From Nemertoderma westbladi (Eukaryota; Xenacoelomorpha; Nemertodermatida; Nemertodermatidae), in assembly GCA_032718475.1 (NCBI GenBank), contig JAUCBJ010009103.1, positions 1 to 64,000 of the forward strand: 64,000 nucleotides of DNA. Direction: 5' to 3'. The notes under the pieces are model-generated. The model worked only from the letters and a program-made list of their open reading frames with translations, was not told where the DNA came from and did not search any database. Below are positions 31,608 to 42,224 of the stretch, piece by piece. Within the stretch, counting starts at the first letter, position 1, and every line of letters starts with the position of its first letter. A program made the translations under genes and the position numbers.

Positions 31608-33149
31608 CTAGTTGTAAAGACGGAAACACATGGAAACAGATAGTTGTAAAGACGGAAACACCTGGAAACACATAATTGTAAGGACGGACCACCTGGAAAC
31701 ACATAGTTGTGCGGACGGAAACACCTGGAAACACATAGTTGTAAGGACGGAAACACCTGGAAACACATAGTTGTAAGGACGGAAACACCTAGTTGTAAGG
31801 ACGGAAACACATAGTTGTAAGGACGGAAACACCTGGAAACACATAGTTGTAAGGACGGAAACACCTGGAAACACATAGTTGTAAGGACGGAAACACCTGG
31901 AAACACATAGTTGTAAGGACGGAAACACATAGTTGTAAGGACGGAAACACATAGTTGTAAGGACGGAAACACATAGTTGTAAGGACGGAAACACATAGTT
32001 GTAAGGACGGAAACACCTGGAAACACATAGTTGTAAGGACGGAAATACCTGGAAACACATAGTTGTAAGGACGGAAACACATAGTTGTAAGGACGGAAAC
32101 ACATAGTTGTAAGGACGGAAACACATAGTTGTAAGGACGGAAACACATAGTTGTAAGGACGGAAACACATAGTTGTAAGGACGGAAACACATAGTTGTAA
32201 GGACGGAAACACCTGGAAACACATAGTTGTAAGGACGGAAACACCTGGAAACACATAGTTGTAAGGACGGAAACACGGAAACACATAGTTGTAAGAACGG
32301 AAACGCCTGGAAACATATAGTTGTAAGGACGGAAACACCTGGAAACACATAGTTGTAAGGACGGAAACACCTGGAAACACATAGTTGTAAGGACGGAAAC
32401 ACCTGGAAACACATAGTTGTAAGGACGGAAACACCTGGAAACACATAATTGTAAGGACGGAAACACCTGGAAACACATAGTTGTAAGGACGGAAACACCT
32501 GGAAACACATAGTTGTAAGGACGGAAACACATAGTTGTAAGGACGGAAACACCTGGAAACACATAGTTGTAAGGACGGAAACACATAGTTGTAAGGACGG
32601 AAACACCTGGAAACACATAGTTGTAAGGACGGAAACACATAGTTGTAAGGACGGAAACACCTGGAAACACATAGTTGTAAGGACGGAAACACATAGTTGT
32701 AAGGACGGAAACACCTGGAAACACATAGTTGTAAGGACGGAAACACATAGTTGTAAGGACGGAAACACATAGTTGTAAGGACGGAAACACGGAAACACAT
32801 AGTTGTAAGGACGGAAACACCTGGAAACACATAGTTGTAAGGACGGAAACACCTGGAAACACATAGTTGTAAGGACGGAAACACCTGTAAACACATAATT
32901 GTAAGGACGGAAACACCTGGAAACACATAGTTGTAAGGACGGAAACACGGAAACACATAGTTGTAAGGACGGAAACACCTGGAAACACATAGTTGTAAGG
33001 ACGGAAACACCTGGAAACACATAGTTGTAAGGACGGAAACACGGAAACACATAGTTGTAAGGACGGAAACACCTGGAAACACATAGTTGTAAGGACGGAA
33101 ACACCTGGAAACACATAGTTGTAAGGACGGAAACACCTGGAAACACATA

Positions 33150-36100
33150 GTTGTAAGGACGGAAACTCCTGGAAACACATAGTTGTAAGGACGGAAACTC
33201 CTGGAAACACATAGTTGTAAGAACGGAAACACCTGGAAACACATAGTTGTAAGGACGGAAACACCTGGAAACACATAGTTGTAAGAACGGAAACACCTGG
33301 AAACACATAGTTGTAAGGACGGAAACACCTGGAAACACATAGATGTAAGGACGGAAACACCTGGAAACACATGTTGTAAGGACGGAAACTCCTGGAAACA
33401 CATAGTTGTAAGGACGGAAACACCTGGAAACACATAGTTGTAAGGACGGAAACAGCTGGAAACACATAGTTGTAAGGACGGAAACACCTGGAAACACATA
33501 GTTGTAAAGACGGAAACACCTGGAAACACATAGTTGTAAGGACGGAAACACCTGGAAACACATAGTTGTAAGGACGGAAACACCTGGAAACACATAGTTG
33601 TAAGGACAGAAACACCTGGAAACAAATAGTTGTTAGGACGGAAACACCTGGAAACACATAGTTGTAAGGACGGAAACACCTGGAAACACATAGGTATAAG
33701 GACGGAAACACCTGGAAACACATAGTTGTAAAGACGGAAACACCTGGAAACACATAGTTGTACGGACGGAAACACCTGGAAACACATAGTTGTTAGAACG
33801 GAAACATCTGGAAACACATAGTTGTAAGGACGGAAACACCTGGAAACACATAGATGTAAGGACGGAAACACCTGGAAACACATGTTGTAAGGACGGAAAC
33901 TCCTGGAAACACATAGTTGTAAGGACAGAAACACCTGGAAACACATAGTTGTAAGGACGGAAACAGCTGGAAACACATAGTTGTAAGGACGGAAACACCT
34001 GGAAACACATAGTTGTAAGGACGGAAACACCTGGAAACACATTGTTGTAAGGACGGAAACACCTGGAAACACATAGTTGTAAGGACGGAAACACCTCCAA
34101 ACTCATAGTTGTAAGGACAGAAACACCTGGAAACAAATAGTTGTTAGGACGGAAACACCTGGAAACACATAGTTGTAAGGACGGAAACACCTGGAAACAC
34201 ATAGGTATAAGGACGGAAACACCTGGAAACACATAGTTGTAAAGACGGAAACACCTGGAAACACATAGTTGTAAGGACGGAAACACCTGGAAACACATAG
34301 TTGTAAGGACGGAAACACCTAGTTGTAAAGACGGAAACACCTGGAAACACATAGTTGTAAGGACGGAAACACCCGGAAACACATAGTTGTAAGGACGGAA
34401 ACACCTGGAAACACATAGTTGTAAGGGAAACACATAGTTATAAGGACGGTAACACCTAGTTGTAAAGACGGAAACACCTGGAAACACATAGTTGTAAGGA
34501 CGGAAGCACTTGGAAACACCTAGTTGTTAGGACGGAAACACCTGGAAACACATAGTTGTAAGGGAAACACATAGTTGTAAGGACGGTAACACCTAGTTGT
34601 AAAGACGGAAACGCCTGGAAACACATAGTTGTAAGGACGGAAACACCTGGAAACACATAGTTGTAAGGACGGAAACACCTGGAAACACATAGTTGTAAGG
34701 ACGGAAACACCTGGAAACACATAGTTGTAAGGACGGAAACACCTGGAAACACATAGTTGTAAGGACGGAAACACCTGGAAACACATAGTTGTAAGGATGG
34801 AAACACCTGGAAACACATAGTTGTAAGGACGGAAACACATAGTTGTAAGGACGGAAACACATAGTTGTAAGAACGGAAACGCCTAAACACATAGTTGTAA
34901 GGACGGAAACACCTGGAAACACATGGTTGTAAGGACGGAAACACCTAGTTGTAAAGACGGAAACACCTGGAAACACATAGTTGTAAAGACGGAAACACCT
35001 GGAAACACATAGGTATAAGGACGGAAACACCTGGAAACACATAGTTGTAAGGACGGAAACACGGAAACACATAGTTGTAAGGACGGAAACACCTGGAAAC
35101 ACATAGTTGTAAGGACGGAAACACCTGGAAACACATAGTTGTAAGGACGGAAACACCTGGAAACACATAGGTATAAGGACGGAAACACCTGGAAACACAT
35201 AGTTGTAAAGACGGAAACACCTGGAAACACATAGTTGTAAGGACGGAAACACCTGGAAACACATAGTTGTAAGGACGGAAACACCTGGAAACACATAGTT
35301 GTAAGGACGGAAACACCTGGAAACACATAGGTATAAGGACGGAAACACCTGGAAACACATAGTTGTAAAGACGGAAACACCTGGAAACACATAGTTGTAA
35401 GGACGGAAACACCTGGAAACACATAGTTGTAAGGACGGAAACACCTTGTTGTAAAGACGGAAACACCTGGAAACACATAGTTGTAAGGACGGAAACACCT
35501 GGAAACACATAGTTGTAAGGACGGAAACACCTGGAAACACATAGTTGTAAGGGAAACACATAGTTCGAAGGACGGTAACACCTAGTTGTAAAGACGGAAA
35601 CACCTGGAAACACATAGTTGTAAGGACGGAAGCACTTGGAAACACCTAGTTGTTAGGACGGAAACACCTGGAAACACATAGTTGTAAGGGAAACACATAG
35701 TTGTAAGGACGGTAACACCTAGTTGTAAAGACGGAAACACCTGGGAACACATAGTTGTAAGGACGGAAACACCTGGAAACACATAGTTGTAAGGACGGAA
35801 ACACCTAGTTGTAAAGACGGAAACACCTGGAAACACATAGTTGTAAGGACGGAAACACCTGGAAACACATAGTTGTAAGGACGGAAACACCTGGAAACAC
35901 ATAGTTGTAAGGACGGAAACACATAGTTGTAAGAACGGAAACGCCTAAACACATAGTTTTAAGGACGGAAACACCTGGAAACACATGGTTGTAAGGACGG
36001 AAACACCTAGTTGTAAAGACGGAAACACCTGGAAACACATAGTTGTAAGGACGGAAACACCTGGAAACACATAGTTGTAAGGACGGAAACACCTGGAAAC

Positions 36101-36656
36101 ACATAGTTGTAAAGACGGAAACACCTGGAAACACATAGTTGTAAGGACGGAAACACCTGGAAACACATAGTTGTAAGGACGGAAACACCTTGTTGTAAAG
36201 ACGGAAACACCTGGAAACACATAGTTGTAAGGACGGTAACACCTAGTTGTAAAGACGGAAACACCTGGAAACACATAGTTGTAAGGACGGAAACACCCGG
36301 AAACACATAGTTGTAAGGACGGAAACACCTGGAAACACATAGTTGTAAGGGAAACACATAGTTCGAAGGACGGTAACACCTAGTTGTAAAGACGGAAACA
36401 CCTGGAAACACATAGTTGTAAGGACGGAAGCACTTGGCAACACCTAGTTGTTAGGACGGAAACACCTGGAAACACATAGTTGTAAGGGAAACACATAGTT
36501 GTAAGGACGGTAACATCTAGTTGTAAAGACGGAAACACCTGGAAACACATAGTTGTAAGGACGGAAACACCTGGAAACACATAGTTGTAAGGACGGAAAC
36601 ACCTAGTTGTAAAGACGGAAACACCTGGAAACACATAGTTGTAAGGACGGAAACAC
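33150..36656. repeat. Diverged right edge of the satellite array
   Basis: The last ~3.5 kb carries many variants that are rare or absent in the core: GGAAACTCC, CATAGGTATAAGG, AAGGGAAACAC, GGACGGTAACACC, GGAAGCACTTGG, CACCTTGTTG and CATGGTTG. A local block containing GGAAGCACTTGG recurs near 34503, 35629 and 36427. Edge divergence next to a homogenised core is typical of tandem arrays kept alike by unequal exchange. Confidence 0.8.
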
Positions 36657-36790
36657 TGCGGGTGTCCAGTTCCCCCTGTGTGTGTATATGCAGTTTCCCC
36701 CTGTGTGTCCAGTTTCCCCCCTGTTTTTGTCCAGTTTCCCCTACTATCCGATTCTAGAACATTTTATTAATGTTATTAATAGCGTAACGT
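36657..36790. repeat. Short C/T-rich degenerate tandem repeat and junction
   Basis: Between the satellite and the next transposon lie about four imperfect copies of a unit resembling GTCCAGTTTCCCCCTGTG (36664-36741), followed by AT-rich DNA with one TTCTAGAAC. There is no coding potential. Confidence 0.6.
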
Positions 36791-37191
36791 AATGGGGTAG
36801 ACGACTCGGAAAATTTTTTTCGAGTTTTTGTTGGTTTCATGTGAAAGAGCATGTGAAAAAACCCCAGAGAGCAATTTTACTTCAAAAAAATAACATTGGT
36901 AGAGTTATAGCGATTTTAAAATGCAAAATTAGCAACATCGAAAAATCAGGTCGTTTCAGAAAACTGCACGAGTGACTTCAGCCATAACACAGCAACAGTT
37001 GTCACGCGCTGTTGATTGGCTAATATAAAGTATAATATTGCAGTTTTCTTATCTAAAATAAATCAAATAATAAATGTAGCTAAGTATTTATTTGGATGTG
37101 TATTTGTGTTGTGTTAAGAATCGATTATGGGATAGCGGTATGGAGGCAAATTATTCATATCAAGTTAATTATTCTAGAATAATATTTATTT
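36791..37191 (+). repeat. Left terminal inverted repeat of the 3.9-kb element
   Basis: About 401 bp, matching the reverse complement of 40334-40705 with small indels and substitutions. The outer ~180 bp is the better conserved part. Confidence 0.8.
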
Positions 37192-37666
37192 CGCGGTTCG
37201 CCCATACCTGTACCGTAGAGCTGTAGCTAAAAACAAATATAGCTAGCTAAATACTGCCAGGCGTTTCATTAATCTATTTTTTAATTGTTTTTACAGCGAA
37301 CAATGCGGGATGGGTAGATTGCTAGCTCTAGTTGGAAATTATTTAGATTTTTTGTCAGTTCACTGTAAAGTGTTACTGGTACTAGTGTTGCCCGTGTCAC
37401 CATTATTTTGCCTTTCATCATAGCTGTTTTAGGTTTGACATCCAAAAATATCAAAGTACCAAAAAAATACCAAAACATAATGTTTTGGGCTATTGATTTA
37501 TGTTCTTGACATATTGGCGAGTTACATGTGAAAAAAAAAATGTTTTCAAGAAAATGAAAACAAATGTTTGTGGTAGCTAGTGTTTTCAATGGTATGTACT
37601 GTTTTAATAATGTAGCTAGTGTTTTTATAAAATACCACAAAATCTTATTTTTTGATGCCATTTCAG

Positions 37667-37971
37667 ATGCCATTACACCAACGCATGTGGTAGAAGTAAA
37701 ATATCCAACATCAAAAGATGCCATTCAAAAATCTTATCTTTCACAATCGAATATCGTAAGTGCTAAATTCATGGCACAAATCCAACTTCAAATGCTTCTT
37801 TGCAATAAACAATGGGCCTTGTTTTGCGTCGCAGATCCATCTTTTGAAATAAACGGCGAAGTGAAAATAGTTGAAGTATCATATGATTCCATATACATGC
37901 AAAGTTTACTGAAAAGTAGTCGTAGCTTCTGGAAGGAATATATATTTCCCCAAATTGTGAAAAATAGATAA
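37667..37971 (+). pseudogene. YqaJ-like (PD-(D/E)XK) nuclease, last-exon fragment
   Basis: The open frame 37564-37971 gives 135 codons. From about residue 35 it resembles the C-terminal half of YqaJ/lambda-exonuclease-type nucleases. The core reads HVVEVKYP (E44 and K46 in open-frame numbering, the E-x-K catalytic pair), followed by an AQIQLQM helix with the conserved glutamines, then WALFCVADP and a closing FWKEYIFP. Members of this family cut DNA as exonucleases, and YqaJ-domain proteins are common in invertebrate mobile elements. A good splice acceptor (pyrimidine-rich tract ending CATTTCAG at 37666) precedes the conserved part, so this looks like a terminal exon. The earlier exon with the remaining acidic residues was not found upstream. 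The copy is therefore truncated, or the missing exon is unrecognisable. Confidence 0.6.
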
Positions 37972-38261
37972 TTAAAAAATTTAAATTATAGTTATACTGT
38001 ACAGTACTGTAGACTGTAGTTCAACTAAATTCTGATTAATGCTGATTGTATTGAGATGGCAGCTGAAGATATTTTTACTACGTCATCAATTACAGGGATT
38101 ATCTTCAAAGGAATCACTGAATAGGGTTCCAACATTATAGAATTATATTCCCTAAATGCCGTGGATTTTCAAAATTTATTTTTATTCGAATTAACTTTGT
38201 AAAGATTGCTTTGAGTTCTCATTCGTATTGGTTCTATCATTTGTACATCTATCGGTCAAGT

Positions 38262-38337
38262 GGTTCCGTAGCTCAGTCGGTAGAGCGTTGGAAATTATAT
38301 GTGTAGTAGGTATTGAGTTCGAATCCTAGTAAGTGCG
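38262..38337 (+). ncRNA. tRNA-like sequence with Pol III A and B boxes
   Basis: The sequence has an intact A box (TAGCTCAGTCGG), a D-arm GCTC/GAGC and a B box (AGTTCGAATCC) at tRNA-like spacing. The acceptor and anticodon stems do not pair, and the T stem is poor. It is therefore more likely a decayed tRNA or the head of a tRNA-derived SINE than a working tRNA. It lies inside the 3.9-kb inverted-repeat element. Confidence 0.5.
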
Positions 38338-38397
38338 AATTATTTTTTGTACAGAATTTCAACTCATTTAAATTAACCGCTACAAATTAATTGCATT

Positions 38398-38739
38398 TGT
38401 CTGTACCAATGAGACTGTAGTTATTTGATTGTAACCAATGTCGTGCAAGTTATATATTAGCTGGACCAATAGCTATCTTTAAAACCCCGTTAGAACCCAT
38501 AGAACAATCGAGAATTTTCTCGATTGATTGCGGCACAAATTTAGTATATAAAGGTGCGATTTGTTCATTAGTTATCAATCTCTATCTCAATCTATACACT
38601 TCAATCTCAATTGCTGATCTGCCTTAACTTTCTGTCTTATTTCAGATTACATTGTTTATTGTATAATAGTTATTATATCTTTTGTAATAAAAGTCAGAAA
38701 TACTAGTCACATCTCAGCCCTTTTTTATCTGTTTTATCA
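38398..38739 (+). promoter_or_regulatory. LTR-like Pol II promoter and poly(A) block
   Basis: Three CCAAT boxes (near 38406, 38434 and 38464) precede a strong TATA box, TATATAAAGG at 38545. An AATAAA signal follows at 38686, and the block ends in TTTTATCA followed by TGG at 38740. A promoter closely followed by a poly(A) signal and then TGG is how an LTR and its primer-binding site are arranged. No second LTR, clear target duplication or matching tRNA was found, so an ordinary promoter with a short transcript is the alternative. Confidence 0.35.
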
Positions 38740-40333
38740 TGGATTCACTACGGTGAACAAACTTAAGGGACAGGATGGCCAGCTAGAGATCGGGCCGCAG
38801 CAATGAACGGGAACATCGGGGGAATGTAGACGAGAGACAACCCGCAATACCATCTAGAGTTATTCGCCCATCGCCTGAAAGGTTAGACAGCGTTCGATCC
38901 TTGCTACCTAAGTGTAAGACCAAAAGATCAAAAGGTAGACGTAGTGACACGCTGTAACCCTAAAATTACATCATAGGGACTGTACTGTCTTGATTCAGGA
39001 AAACCGCAGTAGACCTTCATATTCCTACGGGGGGAGGAAGAGAGAGCAGAGATACTAGTACGCAGATAGGACGTAGGCACACCGGTACGAAGCATACACA
39101 TTGGTTAGGGTGCAGCAAACTGTACGCTTAACTCTTGCTAAGTACAGGTGCGTCTGTGACTATTTGCCGTACAACGGTGTCCATTGCATTAGAACTTGTA
39201 GGCTAGGGGGGTTGCTGTGTTTTCACCTGAATTAGGATTGTACCGTTCAGGCGGTAGGGCAGTTTACACTAGGCGCAAATAAATTGAGGCTATCAGGGAT
39301 ATACTAACATCTACCGTGTCCCCGCCAACGCCCTGATAGGAAGTTACCCGGACTACCTGGGTGACTAAAATTCTAGATAGAAGCCAGGATAGCTATTAGT
39401 ACCCGTACGCCTACAGTAGTAAACTAACACATCTCTTCTTAGTATCAGGGACCTGGTACCTAAAATTGCCGAATTCTGGGCGTAGTATTAACCTTATGCC
39501 TGAATTTGAGTCCTGGAAATACGCAAGAGGGGAAGGAACCTTATCATTCGTGAGTATTGGACCTACAAGTTATAAAATTAGAATATTCGTAAAATGCACA
39601 CCGTACCCAGTAATTATATATGTGAAGGAGCAAAACTGCTTTTGACCGTTCAGAATTAACACACGCGCGTTAGAAATTATTTACACCTCAAAATATATAA
39701 AATTAACTTTCGTCCTTACTGCACTTTGCTCGCTAGTTAGACACATCCAAATCTCTGCCTGTACCTAGCTAGCGTCCCTTTGCCCAACCATATAAATCAC
39801 ACCGCGGCAAAGTATACGAGCCCCTTAGTCCGTCAGTGAGTCAGCCTGATTTTAGGATTCGCTGCGCGGGATTTTGTTTTATCGAAGTTTGTCTGCTCGT
39901 AGACTGTCTTCTGCCTCACCGGTTATAAGAGATCGATACTGCAATATATTCGCTTACTTAGAGTTTACTGTTTTGGTGAGAAGGTCGGATTTATGATTTG
40001 ATTTACAAACTTTACAGTAAGATATTGCAGGTATTGTTACCGTCTCTTCCAATAGTAGGAATAGGCGTATCTCTTCAATTAAACATCTTGTATTCCCGTA
40101 TACGTCTTATTAACCTTTCCACATTGACTAACAATCAATGCTATTTGGAATTCAATAATAAAACTTGTATAAAAATAATTGCAATCGAAAAAGTGCGAAT
40201 CCACAATCTAATCCAAAGTAATCTAAGTTTTGAAGCTGAATAAAACATCAATAAGCTACTGGATTTCTACCACCTGGCAGTTTCAGCTACAGATACATTT
40301 TATTTTTATAGCTAACAACTGTATAGTTTGGGA
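38740..40333. other. Interior of the 3.9-kb element with no recognisable gene
   Basis: About 1.6 kb, less AT-rich than its surroundings up to roughly 39900. It has only short open frames: one of about 50 codons ending near 38957, basic and unrecognised, and one of 81 codons at 39998-40243. None has a recognisable domain. It could be a decayed retroelement body behind the LTR-like block. Confidence 0.5.
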
Positions 40334-40705
40334 TAAATAAAGATTATTCTGGAATAATTAACTTGTTATGAATCAATTTCCACCATAAAGATATCAAATA
40401 ATGTATTCTTAACACAACACAAAAGCACACTAAATAAATATTAGCTACATTATTTATTTTAGTTACTAAGAGATTTATATTGTATAGTAACCAATGAACA
40501 TTTAGTGCTGCACTAGTGACGTCACTCGTGCAGTTTTCTGAAGCGGCCTGATTTTTTGATGTTGCTAATTTTGCGTTTTGAAATCGCTATAACTCGGCCA
40601 ATACTATTTTTTTGAAGTAAAATTGCTCTCTGGGGTTTTTTCACATGCTCTTTCACATGAAACCAACGAAAACTCAAAAAAAATTTCCGAGTCATCTACC
40701 CCATT
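40334..40705 (-). repeat. Right terminal inverted repeat of the 3.9-kb element
   Basis: About 372 bp, the inverted partner of 36791-37191. Its outer end lies 136 bp before the start codon of the C2-domain gene. Confidence 0.8.
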
Positions 40706-40841
40706 GTAATAATAAATTACAACAATTATCTACAGTACATTACTGTCTTCTGCTGTATAATATATCAAGCAATAAATGTGTTAAGTAAAATGGTAAACTT
40801 TAGGTAACAGTTTTTATCTTTATATACATTACATTAAAACA

Positions 40842-41666
40842 ATGTTAGTAGCTGAAGAAATTAGATTTACTGTGATTTCTGCTTCAAATCTGCCAATCAG
40901 AAAGCGCCATAAGCACTGCAGACCGAGAGTTATATTTGGGGTCGGGAGGCAGACTTATACGACGCGAGAAGTTCCTACAGCAACCGGCGATGTAGACTGG
41001 AAGGAGCAAGCCGATTTTGAAATAGACGATTTGTGTCAGGAAGTGCTCATGACAGTGAAAGACAAAGATTCGTTGATTGGACATGTCAGAGTTCCTATAG
41101 CAACGATACCAGGAATATGTAAGCGTGCCATGACGGTAAATATAGAAAATCCGAAAAAATTTAAGAAAACAGAATCTGGACAATTGGGGTCATTGACCTA
41201 CGAAGCATATGTTACTAAAGGGAGGTTGAAAAATAGACCTACTGGAAACGAAACAAAAAGTCGAACTCCGATATGGGAACCAGAGGATGAGTCCTCTGGA
41301 GACGACATAGTCGATGCGGTGGAAAAAGAGACTAAACAGATTGAAAGAGAAGCGAAACATCATCGCTATAAGTCTAAAGCTATTATTAGGTCTATATCCA
41401 ATATAACGCCAGGAGTTGTGAGGCGGAGGTTGGTTGCTAACACCGCGATAAACCAAGGCGACGCAAAGTCCTTAAATAAGTTAAAGAAAGAAATTCTCGT
41501 AAATCAAATCATAAAACAGCATTCTAAGATTGTAGAGCTAGAGAATGTCATAACTGCCATGGAATGCAAAATAGACGATCTTACATTGGCCTGTATGGTA
41601 GAATGCCCCAGTGTATTAGCTAAACTTAACCCTTTCCTGCCTGAATTATGTTCGACACCAAACTAA
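40842..41666 (+). CDS. Rab11-FIP-like protein (C2 domain plus C-terminal Rab11-binding helix)
   Basis: The 274-residue product resembles class I Rab11 family-interacting proteins, which link Rab11 to recycling endosomes and bind membrane through a C2 domain. Residues 7-130 look like a C2 sandwich: FTVISASNLP, then VIFGVGRQTYTT, DVDWKEQADFEI and VLMTVKDKDSLIGHV. Loop 1 has basic residues (KRHKHCRP) where calcium-binding C2 domains have Asp, so calcium binding is unlikely, as in class I FIPs. A charged linker (130-205) follows. Residues 211-261 match the FIP-RBD pattern: a helix with ELENVITAMECKIDDL, then ACMVECPSVL, comparable to the family's ID-L-V-MEE-P-IL signature. The ATG has A at -3. 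It is much shorter than vertebrate class I FIPs (about 500 residues or more) and has no intron, so it may be a retrocopy. An AATAAA lies at 41716 in an A-rich tail. Function is inferred from the domains only. Confidence 0.75.
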   Translation: MLVAEEIRFTVISASNLPIRKRHKHCRPRVIFGVGRQTYTTREVPTATGDVDWKEQADFEIDDLCQEVLMTVKDKDSLIGHVRVPIATIPGICKRAMTVNIENPKKFKKTESGQLGSLTYEAYVTKGRLKNRPTGNETKSRTPIWEPEDESSGDDIVDAVEKETKQIEREAKHHRYKSKAIIRSISNITPGVVRRRLVANTAINQGDAKSLNKLKKEILVNQIIKQHSKIVELENVITAMECKIDDLTLACMVECPSVLAKLNPFLPELCSTPN

Positions 41667-42224
41667 ATTATTACAAATGCATTTCTGTACTAAATAGGGA
41701 ATAATTAGAAAAAATAATAAAAAAAAATGTTCAAAAAAAATTATTTTTCACGGAATGCCAATACAGTAATAGCATACATTAGGTGTTTAACTCATCCGCC
41801 ATATCACATGTGACCAAGTGGGAAACGCGACGCAATGGGTATTTTTTGCTAATTATGAAACTCAAACTTCAGAAATAATATAAATAAAATAAAGATGAAA
41901 ATTCTAAAATCTAAAATCTAAATAACAGCTCAAATCAATCCCAAATCAAATTAACCCCAAGAATCAATCAATCAATCAATACTTTTATCAATATCTATAG
42001 ATTTTAAGTTCTTTCAAGTTTGGATATGGGAGGATTGATGTATCAGGGTGCAGTGGGCTAGGAATGCGGGTTTGGGTGGGAAAAGGGGTTATGGACGAAG
42101 AAAAACTGCATACATTTCAGTACAAATCTTTCGTCCTACAAAGGCTTGCCTGGCATGCTAAAAAGTGCAGTCCACAAAACCTGATGTGGGGCGAGCCACG
42201 AAAGTAAGCAAGCTTAGCAAACGG
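41667..42224. other. AT-rich intergenic DNA
   Basis: It holds the likely 3' UTR of the preceding gene (AATAAA at 41716) and a short AATC microsatellite (41962-41980). No gene or RNA was recognised in the remainder. Confidence 0.6.

Larger units (their letters stand above)
1..36656. repeat. 36.7-kb tandem satellite array (32-bp monomer and shorter variants)
   Basis: The region is one continuous tandem array that runs off the left window edge. The main monomer is 32 bp and reads on the plus strand as three blocks: GGAAACACCT, GGAAACACAT and AGTTGTAAGGAC. Two shorter forms are interspersed. A 30-bp form lacks the CT between the two GGAAACAC boxes, and a 22-bp form has only one GGAAACAC box, often as AGAAACAC. 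The array ends at about 36656, where the sequence turns into C/T-rich unique DNA. The minus strand of the monomer has no stop codon in any frame. Because 32 and 22 are not multiples of three, minus-strand open frames run for thousands of codons (longest 3791) and break only at CCTAG variants. These frames are not evidence of a protein. Confidence 0.98.
36791..40705. mobile_element. 3.9-kb DNA-transposon-like element with ~400-bp terminal inverted repeats
   Basis: The two ends are inverted copies of each other, beginning AATGGGGTAGAYGACTCGG inward from 36791 on the plus strand and from 40705 on the minus strand. The similarity runs through the CATGTGAAAGAGCATGTG motif, a GCACGAGTGAC motif and a TTGTGTTGTGTTAAGAAT block, to about 37191 and 40334. 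The interior holds the last exon of a YqaJ-like nuclease, a tRNA-like promoter and an LTR-like block, but no recognisable transposase. A target-site duplication could not be fixed. The element is probably non-autonomous or decayed, and its superfamily is not assigned. Confidence 0.75.

Noticed and set aside
450-34072. Minus-strand open frames of up to 3791 codons, and many of 200-1900 codons, through the satellite
   Set aside because: All are translations of the stop-free satellite monomer in rotating frames, with no domain, no unique sequence and starts or stops set by CCTAG variants. One even crosses the N gap.
1-36656. Possible CRISPR-like array
   Set aside because: There are no unique spacers between repeats; all sequence is repeat, and the setting is eukaryotic.
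37281-37724. 147-codon minus-strand frame
   Set aside because: It overlaps the YqaJ-like exon in antisense, is AT-driven and has no domain.
38262-38337. Functional tRNA gene
   Set aside because: The A and B boxes are good, but the acceptor and anticodon stems do not pair; kept only as a tRNA-like sequence.
39998-40243. 81-codon plus-strand frame
   Set aside because: Low-complexity AT-rich translation with no recognisable feature, inside the 3.9-kb element.
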